Source of the DNA: Guptibacillus hwajinpoensis
Lineage (GTDB): Bacteria; Bacillota; Bacilli; Bacillales; Guptibacillaceae
Reading direction: 5' to 3'
Assembly (NCBI RefSeq): GCF_020524165.1
Contig: NZ_JAIVKU010000007.1
Location: forward strand, 105,164-169,163
DNA length: 64,000 nt
Shown here piece after piece: positions 8,757 to 17,066 of this stretch. The first letter of the stretch is position 1; the number at the start of each line of letters is the position of its first letter. Under the pieces are notes generated by a model. The model was not told the origin of the DNA. It made no database searches and worked only from the letters and a program-made list of their open reading frames with translations. The position numbers and the translations under genes are program-made.

Positions 8757-9889
8757 TATTCTTTCTCCATTGGCTGAATAAGTCCACAGCATGAGTAAGA
8801 CATAGAAGAGTACTCTTCTATTGGTACGCCCCGATCCCTTGCTAAAATCAAAATATGTTCAAGGTTCATTTCAGCGTTTGGATGAACGAGGATCTTCCAT
8901 GGTACCCGTCGCAGTAAAACTCTCGTTGTTTCTCCAACACCTGGTTTAATGAGGTGATGATTCGTTATACCAAAATCGCGCTGAATATTCTCAATTGATT
9001 CTAGTCCTTTCCACTCAGGCTTCCGTTTCTGCTTCGTAATCGCTTCTACTCTGCTTTTCACGTCGTTATCTATAAAAGGAAACTGACTGCAAATCGTATC
9101 AATATACAAATTTGATACATCTTCTGAAGCAAGCTCAGCGTAGTATTTCGCTCCATGAAAATCCCCTTCATGAATCCAGCGGTTATTTAACACAGTGCGA
9201 CTTACAAGTCCTGAAACAGTTGAATTTAAACAGGCGCTTGGAATAAGAAAATCTTCCCTGGTACCAAATAGAGAAGAACAGTCTCCAGGATCAGCTAAAA
9301 CAGCTAACTCACTGGATAGATTCGCCCCCGTCAATTTATTGAATTCAGAAACCGACTTCGTTAATTCGTTTGTAATCGCTCCTTTACCCGTCCAACCATC
9401 AATAAATGAAATCGAAGAGCCAGGATGTTTATTTAAAATATATCGAAGTGCTTCCTCGTCAATCCCTCTATCGCGAATAATTGAAATGCTGTAATGAGGG
9501 AAATTTTGATCGTACTTATAAGCAAGATAGCGTTTGATCAAAACTCCGATTGGCGTTCCTGCTCGAGCTAAAGAAACCAGTACGGTTTGAAACCCTCTTT
9601 CCGCTACAATTTGTTCGGCTACCACGCCTACGGCTACGGCGACTTTATGTTTTGTTTCCTCAAGTGAAGCGTAAAACAGCTTCATGTATTCTTCGGTCGG
9701 CTTATATTCAATTGGTAGCATCTCTGAATAGTGAGTTCCTTGTTGAATCGCTTGCTCTCTCTCATCTGTGCTTTTTTCCATCGTTATCTCTGATAAATCT
9801 TTTAAAAGAAAAGTGACATCTTGCTCAGGATAGCTTCCCATTCTAGTAATCTGTGCAGTCAATTCATTCATTCCTTTCTTCACGAACAC
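8756..9889 (-). CDS. PRTase-like protein with PELOTA domain (annotated elsewhere as cysteine protease StiP family)
   Basis: 377 residues. GTG at 9889 overlaps the previous stop by 10 nt; GTG 9883 and ATG 9871 are weaker alternatives. The body (about 60-290) is the PRTase_1 family: AERGFQTVLVSLARAGTPIGVLIKRY, then HYSISIIRDRGID and SISFIDGWTGKGAI, the last resembling a PRPP-binding loop. The last ~65 residues (HHLIKPGVGETTRVLLRRVPWKILV to LARDRGVPIEEY) are a PELOTA-type RNA-binding domain, ending in SCCGL. Family analysis links such proteins to the Ter biosynthetic module; a protease label exists in databases but no convincing Cys-His dyad is apparent to me. Coupled translation with both neighbours is likely. 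Confidence 0.82.
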   Translation of the reverse strand: MFVKKGMNELTAQITRMGSYPEQDVTFLLKDLSEITMEKSTDEREQAIQQGTHYSEMLPIEYKPTEEYMKLFYASLEETKHKVAVAVGVVAEQIVAERGFQTVLVSLARAGTPIGVLIKRYLAYKYDQNFPHYSISIIRDRGIDEEALRYILNKHPGSSISFIDGWTGKGAITNELTKSVSEFNKLTGANLSSELAVLADPGDCSSLFGTREDFLIPSACLNSTVSGLVSRTVLNNRWIHEGDFHGAKYYAELASEDVSNLYIDTICSQFPFIDNDVKSRVEAITKQKRKPEWKGLESIENIQRDFGITNHHLIKPGVGETTRVLLRRVPWKILVHPNAEMNLEHILILARDRGVPIEEYSSMSYSCCGLIQPMEKE

Positions 9890-11223
9890 GTTACGATATA
9901 AACCGTTTTAATTTCTCGCTCATTTAATAATGTAGCGATCTCCATAACATTCTCATCTGACACACGTTTTTCAAAGAAAACAAAGACCTCATCATATTCA
10001 CCTTTTGGAATGTTATAAACATAGTGTTGAATAGCTTGATCTTCTGGGTTTTGAAAAGTGAAGCCCTCTGTAATGGCATAATTATCAAGATTAACGGGTT
10101 GGATAGGACTTCTCGTAGTAGAATGATAGGAGATATCTCCCTCCAAGTAAGAGGCAATCTTCATTGGAATGTACATAAACTCGCCCGTTCCAAGACATAA
10201 TGTTTTTCCACCAAGTGGTTCTTTGTTTAAAAGCTTCGAAGCCTTCTGACATGATTCTTCTATCACTGCTTTATCCGCTTCGTTAATGCCAAACCTCCCA
10301 CTATAAGAAAGGTAGCCATTCTCGGGTAAGGATCGAAACTCCGATGAAAGGTTAATTCGATGAAAAAACGGTTCTACAGTTGAAGCTTCAATTGAATAAA
10401 AGTCATTGATTGGGCGTTCAAGTGGATGGCCTTCAAACGCAATCGTCCCTTTAAGTAGTGATTCGACTCGGATCGTTATGCCTAGCTGTTTCTCCAATGC
10501 CTGATATTGTTCCATATGTTCTTCCGATCGCCAATCCAATAAAGAAAGAACAACGTAATGCTCGCGAGGGTATTTAGCGTGAAGCTCGTGAATAATGTTA
10601 AGACATGTTTTGCCCGTCGTAATTTCATCATCCACCAATATGATGGGATTCGGTTTCTCAAGGATCGAGCGATTGGCATAACAGCGCTGGTCTACAGCAT
10701 GAGAGTGTTCTTCTTTAAAGTTGAACTCTGGTACAAGATCACCTACATTCTCTCGGGTTGTGTGGATATAATAACCCTGTTGAAAGCAATCAAATACTCC
10801 ATGACCAAGGGCTGTGGCCGTTTCAGCAAATCCAATGACAATCGGAGGTTCTTGAAGAGCAAGGGAGTTCCTTCGCAACATTTCGTAAGCTCTTTGAATG
10901 TCTTCGTTTTGATCACTTAAAAATCCATCTCGAATTTCTAAAAGGTGATTAACTGAGTGCCCTGTGACCCGTTCATAATAAGTAGAAGCAAGCAGTCCTG
11001 AAGCAAGCAGTGGTTTATAAGGATTAACCGGAAGATGCTTGCCAAGTATTTTGCTAACAAATAAAAAACCGCGTTTTTTATTGATGCGCGCTGCCATATT
11101 GAAGAACTCCGAGATTGGAAGATCTAACGCATTTTGAGTAATTTCAAGATTAACGTTCATATCCGACAGGATCGGAATATGGTATTGTTTCGGTAAGCAT
11201 TTTGAAGAAATTGTACTTGTCAT
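9880..11223 (-). CDS. phosphoribosyltransferase with C-terminal TRSP domain
   Basis: 447 residues from ATG 11223, chosen because GGGGTG lies 4 nt upstream. ATG 11235 has no such site. The N-terminal PRTase_2 domain includes GFAETATALGHGVFDC (about 125-140) and the PRPP-loop-like IILVDDEITTGKTCLNI (about 190-205). The C-terminal part has GTGEFMYIPMKIA and the diagnostic STTRSPIQP, which gives the TRSP domain its name. The gene begins inside the 3' end of the CitE-like gene, a 74-nt overlap in another frame, unusual even for a tight operon. It should transfer or use a phosphoribosyl group in making the unknown nucleoside-like product of the module. Confidence 0.87.
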   Translation of the reverse strand: MTSTISSKCLPKQYHIPILSDMNVNLEITQNALDLPISEFFNMAARINKKRGFLFVSKILGKHLPVNPYKPLLASGLLASTYYERVTGHSVNHLLEIRDGFLSDQNEDIQRAYEMLRRNSLALQEPPIVIGFAETATALGHGVFDCFQQGYYIHTTRENVGDLVPEFNFKEEHSHAVDQRCYANRSILEKPNPIILVDDEITTGKTCLNIIHELHAKYPREHYVVLSLLDWRSEEHMEQYQALEKQLGITIRVESLLKGTIAFEGHPLERPINDFYSIEASTVEPFFHRINLSSEFRSLPENGYLSYSGRFGINEADKAVIEESCQKASKLLNKEPLGGKTLCLGTGEFMYIPMKIASYLEGDISYHSTTRSPIQPVNLDNYAITEGFTFQNPEDQAIQHYVYNIPKGEYDEVFVFFEKRVSDENVMEIATLLNEREIKTVYIVTCS

Positions 11224-12310
11224 GATACACCCCATAGATCAATGATTTCGTCATAACTTTCACTGCCCACTTATAATGTGGCTTAATCTCATTCATTTTG
11301 TTTTGAGAGTTACTTTTTAGAACTCCAATATCTCCATTTGCATTCTCAAGGATACTAATCGCATCCAGGTACTCTTCCTTTGATACAACATTTACGCTTT
11401 GAACAACGTTAAGGTGTGAGGGATGAATAACCGTTTTTCCGATTAAACCATTCGTTAAATCAAGTAAGGTCTCATTTAATAGTCCAGTATTATAATCAGA
11501 GATGTTCTGATCTCCTCGCTCTCTTAATTCCTGGCGACTATTGAAATATTCCCAAACTGGACCAGAAACCACAAAGCTTCTCCCAAAATAGTTGACCACA
11601 TCTGCTATAAAATCTCTCATAACAGAAATATCATAAATCGTTGATTGTGCACTGCGGCGAATCCCATAAAGTCCACAAAGGTCTGTCGCCCCGATCCGTA
11701 CATTTAGGATGGAAGATTCGTATTCTTTGAACAGCAATGAAAGAGAGTGGAATTCCGTGTAGCGAGTTTCCTTATAAAAAAGTTCTGGAGACTCTAATAT
11801 TGGCATGCCGTAAAGCCGCGTTCCCGCTGTTTTTTCCACATCTCGTAAAGTATGTAAGTACTCTCTACCATTACTTGTTGTGAACTTAGGAAACACAAAT
11901 CCTGTTAAATAAAGAATAGAAGTTCCTAATTTTCTTGCCACTTCTTTTAATTGATTGGAAGAGCGGACGCGAATAAATAAGAGAGGTAAGTTCTCCCAAT
12001 TCAGTCGCTCTTGTAGCATCGCATCTTCAATAGCCGATAGATGGTCTACGGTTTGGTCAATTGCCTCCTCTACACAGTTGTCTCCGATTGCATCTTCAAG
12101 ATCGAGAACGATCGTGACCACTTCTTTGTACTTTTGTTGAATCACCATAGTGGCAATGTCTTTTCGAATGGCAGGCATATACAAAGCAGCCCCTACCGCA
12201 TAGGCGAGCTGTTCACGAGCTACATGTTTGTGGATTGGAGATGGTTTCTTAAAGAAAATATGCTCTTTTTGTATCGGTGATAGGTATTGAAAATATTCCA
12301 GCTTCTTCAC
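11150..12310 (-). CDS. CitE-like TIM-barrel C-C bond lyase (HpcH/HpaI/citrate lyase relative)
   Basis: 386 residues if GTG 12310 is used. That GTG is part of the ribosome site AGGGGGTGA, so translation may really begin at the CTG four codons in (see findings). Motifs of the citrate-lyase-beta/aldolase barrel are VTIVLDLEDAIGDN (metal-binding Asp/Glu, about 66-79), LFIRVRSSN (substrate Arg, about 110), a glutamate-bearing GMPILESPELF (about 168), RIGATDLCGLYG and VIHPSHLNVV near the end. The family makes or breaks C-C bonds of acyl-CoA or oxo-acid substrates. Here it opens the biosynthetic module, directly behind a terminator-like hairpin. Its carboxyl end overlaps the PRTase gene. Confidence 0.87.
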   Translation of the reverse strand: MKKLEYFQYLSPIQKEHIFFKKPSPIHKHVAREQLAYAVGAALYMPAIRKDIATMVIQQKYKEVVTIVLDLEDAIGDNCVEEAIDQTVDHLSAIEDAMLQERLNWENLPLLFIRVRSSNQLKEVARKLGTSILYLTGFVFPKFTTSNGREYLHTLRDVEKTAGTRLYGMPILESPELFYKETRYTEFHSLSLLFKEYESSILNVRIGATDLCGLYGIRRSAQSTIYDISVMRDFIADVVNYFGRSFVVSGPVWEYFNSRQELRERGDQNISDYNTGLLNETLLDLTNGLIGKTVIHPSHLNVVQSVNVVSKEEYLDAISILENANGDIGVLKSNSQNKMNEIKPHYKWAVKVMTKSLIYGVYHDKYNFFKMLTETIPYSDPVGYER

Positions 12311-12351
12311 CCCCTATGATCTTTTATATCAAAATTTTGGTTTCATTGTAT

Positions 12352-12386
12352 AAAAAAGAAGGAGAGCACCCGCGTCTCCTCCTCTT
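12352..12386 (-). terminator. terminator/attenuator between the TerC and biosynthetic genes
   Basis: Leftward, a GAGGAGGAGAC-type arm pairs with GCTCTCCTTC (one wobble) around GCGGGT and is followed by TTTTTTAT. It lies 4 nt after the terC-like stop and ~40 nt before the CitE-like start, so part of the ter transcripts should end here and the rest read into the module. Confidence 0.7.
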
Positions 12387-12390
12387 TCTG

Positions 12391-13170
12391 CTATTCGTTC
12401 TCTTTTGCTGAAGCTGTTTCTTCTGCGTAAGGACGATTTCGGTTATTAATGTAATGAACAACAAATGTTCCAAGGAAAGCAAGAACAATGATCCCAAAGA
12501 AAGCTACGTGAGGAATTTCAATGTGGAACACGCTCAGGAACATCTTCACTGAAATAATGGCAATTAATACAAATGCTGTATTTTCCATTTCAGGTACTTT
12601 TTCAATCAATTTAAGGAATACACCCGCAACAGTTCTCATAAGAAGAATACCAATCATTCCTCCAAGAAGCAGTACCCAAACTTGTTCTGAAATGGCTAAT
12701 GCCGCTAGGATACTATCAGCAGAAAACGCGATATCCATTAATTCTACTGAAATAACAGTAGCCCAGAACAACCCGAATGTACGTACAAGCCAGGTATCTT
12801 TTTTCATACCCTCTGTGCCTTCTTCTCCACCTTTACTTCTGAAGTGTTGAATCACAATCCAGGCAAGGTATGCCGCACCGAAGACTTTTATCCACCAAAA
12901 TTTAATAAGGTACATCCCGATCCCAATAAATAAGAATCGGAAGAAATAAGCGCCTATTAAACCATACGTTAACGCTTTTCTACGCTTTTCTGGGGGAAGG
13001 TGTTTTACCATAACGGCAAGAACGAGTGCGTTATCAGCTGATAACAACCCTTCCAGAAGAACCAATGTACCAATAAGCCCCCATGCAACAGGGTCCGTTA
13101 AAACTTCTCCCCACATTTCCCAATCAAAGAAAGAGGCATATGTGTTTAGAATTTCTTGTAAGATTTCCAC
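12391..13170 (-). CDS. yceF: TerC family integral membrane protein (YceF)
   Basis: 259 residues, GTG at 13170 with AGGAGGAAACATCAA. About seven to nine membrane segments are visible. The acidic family motifs LEGLLSADNALVLAVM (about 40-55) and VELMDIAFSADSILAALAIS (about 140-160) place paired Asp/Glu in the membrane and are the TerC signature. TerC-type proteins are linked to metal handling: several (YkoY, YceF, Alx) influence Mn efflux and metalation of exported proteins. B. subtilis YceF is 257 aa and follows yceE as here. Transcribed with the three TerD genes and followed by a terminator-like hairpin. Confidence 0.93.
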   Translation of the reverse strand: MEILQEILNTYASFFDWEMWGEVLTDPVAWGLIGTLVLLEGLLSADNALVLAVMVKHLPPEKRRKALTYGLIGAYFFRFLFIGIGMYLIKFWWIKVFGAAYLAWIVIQHFRSKGGEEGTEGMKKDTWLVRTFGLFWATVISVELMDIAFSADSILAALAISEQVWVLLLGGMIGILLMRTVAGVFLKLIEKVPEMENTAFVLIAIISVKMFLSVFHIEIPHVAFFGIIVLAFLGTFVVHYINNRNRPYAEETASAKENE

Positions 13171-13204
13171 TTGATGTTTCCTCCTAATGTCAACTAGCTA
13201 AGCC

Positions 13205-13783
13205 TTAAACCTCAAGGCCATAATTTCTGCAAAGCGAAGCAAGGCCACCTGAGAACCCACTTCCGATTGCGTTAAACTTCCATTCATTCCCGTGGCGATA
13301 CAGTTCACAAACGACAACAGCCGTTTCTATTGAAAAGTCTTCACCAAGGTCAAAGCGCAACAGCTCTTCTCCTGTTGATTCATCCGCTAGACGAACAAAA
13401 GCATTGGATACTTGTCCAAAGTTTTGATGACGTGATTCCGCATCATGAATTGTAACGGTAATCCCGATTTTATCAACATGAGCTGGAATTTTTGAAAAAT
13501 CCACGATCAGCTGCTCATCGTCTCCATCACCCTCACCAGTGCGGTTGTCACCTGTATGAATAACTGATTTGCTTGGATGCTCTAAGTTGTTATAAAAAAT
13601 GAAATCTAGATCATCTTGACAACGATTATTGACATCTACTAGAAATGCAGATGCATCTAAATCAAAGTCTGATCCACCTTGATATTTGTTCGTATCCCAA
13701 CCAAGTCCAATAAGTCCTTTAACGAGTCCAGGATTCGTTTTTGTTAAGTCAATTCTCTGCCCTTTAGATAGTTGAATGCCCAT
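13205..13783 (-). CDS. yceE: TerD family protein (YceE)
   Basis: 192 residues, the same length as B. subtilis YceE, ATG at 13783 behind GGGGGATCATA. Standard TerD pattern: KGQRIDLTKTNPGL, GLGWDTNKYQGGSDFDLDASAF, HTGDNRTGEGDGDDEQLIVD (a Ca-binding acidic loop, about 85-105), IHDAESRHQNFGQVSNAFVR and LYRHGNEWKFNAIGSGF. TerD domains bind Ca2+ and are soluble, probably membrane-associated scaffolds in stress and phage-defence responses. It lies 34 bp before terC and 68 bp after yceD, with a strong hairpin in the latter gap. Confidence 0.94.
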   Translation of the reverse strand: MGIQLSKGQRIDLTKTNPGLVKGLIGLGWDTNKYQGGSDFDLDASAFLVDVNNRCQDDLDFIFYNNLEHPSKSVIHTGDNRTGEGDGDDEQLIVDFSKIPAHVDKIGITVTIHDAESRHQNFGQVSNAFVRLADESTGEELLRFDLGEDFSIETAVVVCELYRHGNEWKFNAIGSGFSGGLASLCRNYGLEV

Positions 13784-13815
13784 TATGATCCCCCAATTCG
13801 CGTTTATATTGGAAT

Positions 13816-13840
13816 GGCAAGAGGGAACGTCCCTCTTGCC
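13816..13840 (-). other. intercistronic perfect hairpin between the second and third TerD genes
   Basis: GGCAAGAGGGA (13816-13826) and TCCCTCTTGCC (13830-13840) form an uninterrupted 11-bp stem with a 3-nt loop. Neither side has a T run, so it is more likely an RNA-stability or processing element than a terminator. Confidence 0.7.
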
Positions 13841-13851
13841 AAAAGAAGAAT

Positions 13852-14433
13852 TTATCCGACTTGCAAACCAAAATCAGTTGCAATTCTAGCAAGTCCACCT
13901 TGATAACCTGAACCAACTGCAGAGAATTTCCACTCGCCGTTATGACGATAAAGTTCCCCTACAATGATTGCCGTTTCAATTGAGAAATCTTCTCCAAGAT
14001 CGTAACGAATGAGCTCTTCGTTTGAATCTTCGTTAAGGATGCGAACAAATGCATTTGATACTTGGCCAAAGTTCTGATTACGTGATTCTGCATCATGAAT
14101 TGTGATAACAAATGAGATCTTTTCGACTTGAGCAGGTACATCTTGAAGGTGAACTTTTACTTGCTCGTCATCTCCTGAACCTTCACCTGTACGGTTATCT
14201 CCTGTATGAACAACAGAACCGCCGCCGCCTTCTGTCTGATTGTAGAAAACAAAATCTTTATCAGATGAGCATTTACCGTTACTATCTAGTAGGAAAACAC
14301 TTGCATCAAGGTCAAAGTCATTACCGCCATCGTATTTATTTGTGTCCCAGCCAAGTCCTACAATAACTTTTGATAGACCTGGATTCGTTTTCGTTAAATC
14401 TACTTTTTGTCCTTTAGATAATGATACAGCCAT
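13852..14433 (-). CDS. yceD: TerD family protein (YceD)
   Basis: 193 residues, equal to B. subtilis YceD, ATG at 14433 with AAGGGG upstream. It carries the full TerD pattern: KGQKVDLTKTNPGLSK, GLGWDTNKYDGGNDFDLDAS, the acidic Ca-binding HTGDNRTGEGSGDDEQ loop, IHDAESRNQNFGQVSNAFVR and ELYRHNGEWKFSAVGSGY. It is very similar to the following yceE and clearly a tandem duplicate. It is a soluble Ca2+-binding protein of the Ter stress complex. It sits 30 bp behind yceC in the SigW-type transcription unit. Confidence 0.94.
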   Translation of the reverse strand: MAVSLSKGQKVDLTKTNPGLSKVIVGLGWDTNKYDGGNDFDLDASVFLLDSNGKCSSDKDFVFYNQTEGGGGSVVHTGDNRTGEGSGDDEQVKVHLQDVPAQVEKISFVITIHDAESRNQNFGQVSNAFVRILNEDSNEELIRYDLGEDFSIETAIIVGELYRHNGEWKFSAVGSGYQGGLARIATDFGLQVG

Positions 14434-14463
14434 GCTAGTCAGCCCCTTTAGTATTTTAGTAGT

Positions 14464-15069
14464 TTAATATTTTTTCGCAATGTCGCTTAAGCCAGCATCG
14501 TTCGTTCCATTTCCAATAGCAGCAAATTTCCATTCACTACCGTGACGATAGATTTCTGCAACGAATAGGCTTGTCTTACCAGAATAGTTATCCGTAAGAT
14601 TAAATTTAAGCATCTCTTCTTGATTTGTCTGATTCACCACGCGGATAAACGCGTTCTGAATCATACCAAAATCCTGTTTACGTTTTACAGCATCATAAAT
14701 ATTAACAACAAATACAAGCTTCGTAATTCGTTGTGGCACTTTTCCAAGATCGACCATGATTTGTTCATCATCACCGTCTCCGGCACCCGTTAAGTTATCA
14801 CCTGTGTGATTAATACTTCCACACGCGCTCTTTAAGTTACCGAAATAAATTAAATCTTTCTTAGAAGTTAACTTATCATCCTCAAGCATTAGAATCGAAG
14901 CATCACAGTCGATATTAGCTCCGCCGCTTCCCCCTCCAAAGAGACCGCCTAGAAGACCACCCTTTTTTTGCTCAACCGGATCCCAGCCTAAGCCAACCAT
15001 AATTTTCGATAAGCCGGCATTTCCTTTCGTTAAGTCAATTCGTTGACCTTTCTGCAAAGAAATTGTCAA
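14464..15069 (-). CDS. yceC: TerD family protein with glycine-rich insert (YceC)
   Basis: 201 residues (B. subtilis YceC is 199). The start codon is TTG at 15069 behind AGGAGTGAAACGAT; no ATG is available. It matches the TerD family (KGQRIDLTKGNAGLSK, HTGDNLTGAGDGDDEQ, IYDAVKRKQDFGMIQNAFIR, IYRHGSEWKFAAIGNG) but carries a Gly/Leu-rich insert GGLLGGLFGGGSGG at about residues 36-50, typical of this subfamily. It is the first gene behind the ECF-type promoter, with a leader of about 80 nt. Soluble Ca2+-binding role inferred from the family. Confidence 0.93.
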   Translation of the reverse strand: MTISLQKGQRIDLTKGNAGLSKIMVGLGWDPVEQKKGGLLGGLFGGGSGGANIDCDASILMLEDDKLTSKKDLIYFGNLKSACGSINHTGDNLTGAGDGDDEQIMVDLGKVPQRITKLVFVVNIYDAVKRKQDFGMIQNAFIRVVNQTNQEEMLKFNLTDNYSGKTSLFVAEIYRHGSEWKFAAIGNGTNDAGLSDIAKKY

Positions 15070-15158
15070 ATCGTTTCACTCCTGTTAGTAGATTTAAGTT
15101 CTTAATGAAGTATGAAATGGTACATATGAGATTTACTAGTTAACTGCCTATTCTGTAA

Positions 15159-15184
15159 TACGCGCCAGGCTTCAGAAAGTTTCA
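15159..15184 (-). promoter_or_regulatory. ECF sigma (SigW-type) promoter of the ter operon
   Basis: Reading leftward: TGAAAC (15184-15179), exactly 16 nt, then CGTA (15162-15159), matching the SigW consensus TGAAAC-N16/17-CGTA in every base. A second overlapping TGAAAC lies 7 nt further upstream. The predicted start near 15152 gives an ~80-nt leader before yceC. The B. subtilis yceC operon is known to be controlled by cell-envelope ECF factors, which agrees. The rest of the 253-bp spacer 15070-15322 shows no gene. Confidence 0.85.
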
Positions 15185-15322
15185 TGTTTCAACAAAAAAA
15201 TTTGCTGCAAACACTAAAACCGATTCTTTCTATATAAAACTAACATATTTTCTACTAAAATGATTCCTTTAGCCTTTGGTCAACAATGATAAATTGAAAA
15301 GATTTTGTCGATTCTGTTAACG

Positions 15323-15988
15323 TTACTGAATGATCTTTTTTTCTTTTGCTTCTTTCAGCCAATCTGGAAATTCATTTAGAAGATTATTGTACAACACTTC
15401 ATCACTTGTACGGTCAATATCTTCTATATGGAAGAAGTTGGCGTTATCAATGAATCTTCCCGTCATTGTATCCAATTTCTCTAACACGTCAAAATTCGAA
15501 TCTCCTATACCAATAAACTGCCAAAAAAGTGGTTGGTCTGAGGATTCAACAATGGCTTTCTTAATGCCACGTTTACAGCCGCCATCATTAATAAACACAA
15601 TAAATACCGGTTCGTTAGAAGGGTCTTCATTAACGTATTTCCCAATCACGTCTTCCATTACTTGCGGTTCATCGTTCCTTCCAAATTTATGGACAAGGTC
15701 GTTCGAAAGAATTTGGCGATCCACATATCCTTCGAAATCAAATTCTGTAACAGGCTTCAATCGACTGAACTCGTTGTCGTATACCCACACATCTAGTAAG
15801 CCATCATCATCAAATTGACTTGCTACCGCAAGAACACGTTCCACTACTTTTTGTACAGTACCTTCTTTATATAGTTTTCGCATCGATCCGCTGATATCTA
15901 GGACAAGTCCTACTCTTGCGACAACTTGATCAAGATTTTTCTTCTTTAACACAATACCTGCGTTCTTTTTCATTAATGTAATACTCAT
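15323..15988 (-). CDS. vWA domain protein, TerF/TerY type
   Basis: 221 residues, ATG at 15988 behind AAGGAGGTAACCAG. It is a single von Willebrand A domain: MIDAS motif DISGSMRKLY (about 31-40), the second metal-ligand region around LDVWVYDNEF, and PVFIVFINDGG (about 127-137). The family (vWA-TerF-like) is found only with Ter proteins and is thought to bind TerD partners through the metal site. It is the last of a three-gene block (TerD-like, ATP-grasp, vWA) separated by 253 bp, including the SigW-type promoter, from yceC. Confidence 0.92.
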   Translation of the reverse strand: MSITLMKKNAGIVLKKKNLDQVVARVGLVLDISGSMRKLYKEGTVQKVVERVLAVASQFDDDGLLDVWVYDNEFSRLKPVTEFDFEGYVDRQILSNDLVHKFGRNDEPQVMEDVIGKYVNEDPSNEPVFIVFINDGGCKRGIKKAIVESSDQPLFWQFIGIGDSNFDVLEKLDTMTGRFIDNANFFHIEDIDRTSDEVLYNNLLNEFPDWLKEAKEKKIIQ

Positions 15989-16006
15989 CTGGTTACCTCC
16001 TTCATA

Positions 16007-17041
16007 TTAAGAAAGAACAACTTCTTTTTCGATATGACTGGCGCGTATTCCCATTGCGGGATCTAACTTTAGAAATTCATTTCCACCATTTTGTAACAAC
16101 TTGATCGCTTCATAAGGAATGTTAATGCCTGATAAACAGCTAATGTTTAGTCCGCCGGCCATCCTTGGATTAATTTCAAGAAGCTTTGGAATGCCATTGC
16201 TGAACTTCACTTGAATATTTGAAATATAATCAATTTGATACTCTTGATGAATCGCCCGCGCAATTTGAAGTAACTCCTCATTTTCCTCAAGTTCCCTTAC
16301 TCGTCCTTCTACCTTCTTTCGAGGGATAGCAAGATGTAGTTCGCCATTGTACGCAAGGCAGTCAATGCTATATTCATATCCATCTAAATACTCTAGTACC
16401 ATCAAATCTTGAAATGACTCTTGCTGACTTAAGATTGAGCATGCATGTTCATACGAAATCCTTCTCGAAACCCCTTCTGTCAGAAGCTCTTCAATCGTTT
16501 CCTGCTCCTCTTTTATCACACGAAAACCATTCGCACCTTCACCGATAACAGGCTTAAAACAAACGGTGTGACCTTTCTCTCGAAGGAAATGATACGCTTT
16601 TTTGAAATCTTCCACTTTGTTAACAACTGCATAATCCGGAAGAGGCACGATTGATTTTCCTAGCTCTTTTTCTTTTATAAGAATGGATTGGTACATGGCC
16701 GCTTTGTTGTCCATGAGAGCCATTAGTTCTGCATTACATACGAGAACTTTCACACCAATGCTGTGGAATTTCGAAAGGTTTTTTGAGATGAGGACATTTT
16801 CTTTACGTGGGATAAACAAATCGATCTTCTTGTCGATACACGTTTGCAGGCAATACTCAACGTACTCCTGACCATGTAGATCAGGTTCGACGAAGCCATG
16901 ATCACAATACTGTAAATACAAAGCATCTTCATTTGGATGTGAACCATATACTTCGAACACTCTTCCATCATTGTTATGGCGAATCAGTTCTATGTAATGT
17001 GCCACTGTTGTAAACCATCGATTAAACCAAATTCTTGTCAT
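16007..17041 (-). CDS. ATP-grasp enzyme of the Ter system
   Basis: 344 residues, ATG at 17041 behind AAAAAAGGAGAAACAC. The ATP-grasp core is visible: a preATP-grasp N-terminus (about 1-110), the ATP-loop region VCFKPVIGEGANGFRVI (about 160-176), MVLEYLDGYEYSIDCLAY (about 215-232) and the metal-binding LLEINPRMAGGLN (about 288-300). Such enzymes ligate a carboxylate to an amine or thiol using ATP. The subfamily is known from Ter biosynthetic modules, so it probably acts on the same unknown metabolite as the CitE/PRTase genes downstream. It is 18 bp from the vWA gene and 25 bp from the TerD-like gene. Confidence 0.9.
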   Translation of the reverse strand: MTRIWFNRWFTTVAHYIELIRHNNDGRVFEVYGSHPNEDALYLQYCDHGFVEPDLHGQEYVEYCLQTCIDKKIDLFIPRKENVLISKNLSKFHSIGVKVLVCNAELMALMDNKAAMYQSILIKEKELGKSIVPLPDYAVVNKVEDFKKAYHFLREKGHTVCFKPVIGEGANGFRVIKEEQETIEELLTEGVSRRISYEHACSILSQQESFQDLMVLEYLDGYEYSIDCLAYNGELHLAIPRKKVEGRVRELEENEELLQIARAIHQEYQIDYISNIQVKFSNGIPKLLEINPRMAGGLNISCLSGINIPYEAIKLLQNGGNEFLKLDPAMGIRASHIEKEVVLS

Positions 17042-17066
17042 GTGTTTCTCCTTTTTTGTATGAAAA

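Noticed and set aside
8756..9889. Calling this gene a cysteine protease
   Set aside because: Database wording exists, but the visible motifs are PRTase-like and PELOTA; the nearby Cys residues (SCCGL) are at the extreme C-terminus with no matching catalytic His.
13816..13840. Hairpin between TerD genes as a terminator
   Set aside because: No T run on either side; kept only as an RNA structure.
15070..15322. Metal riboswitch (yybP-ykoY type) upstream of the Ter genes
   Set aside because: The leader predicted from the SigW-type start is only ~80 nt and I could not identify the paired, conserved loops of that riboswitch.
15330..15818. 162-codon open frame on the + strand opposite the vWA gene
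   Set aside because: Exact shadow of a well-supported gene; low-complexity Ser-rich translation with no ribosome site.
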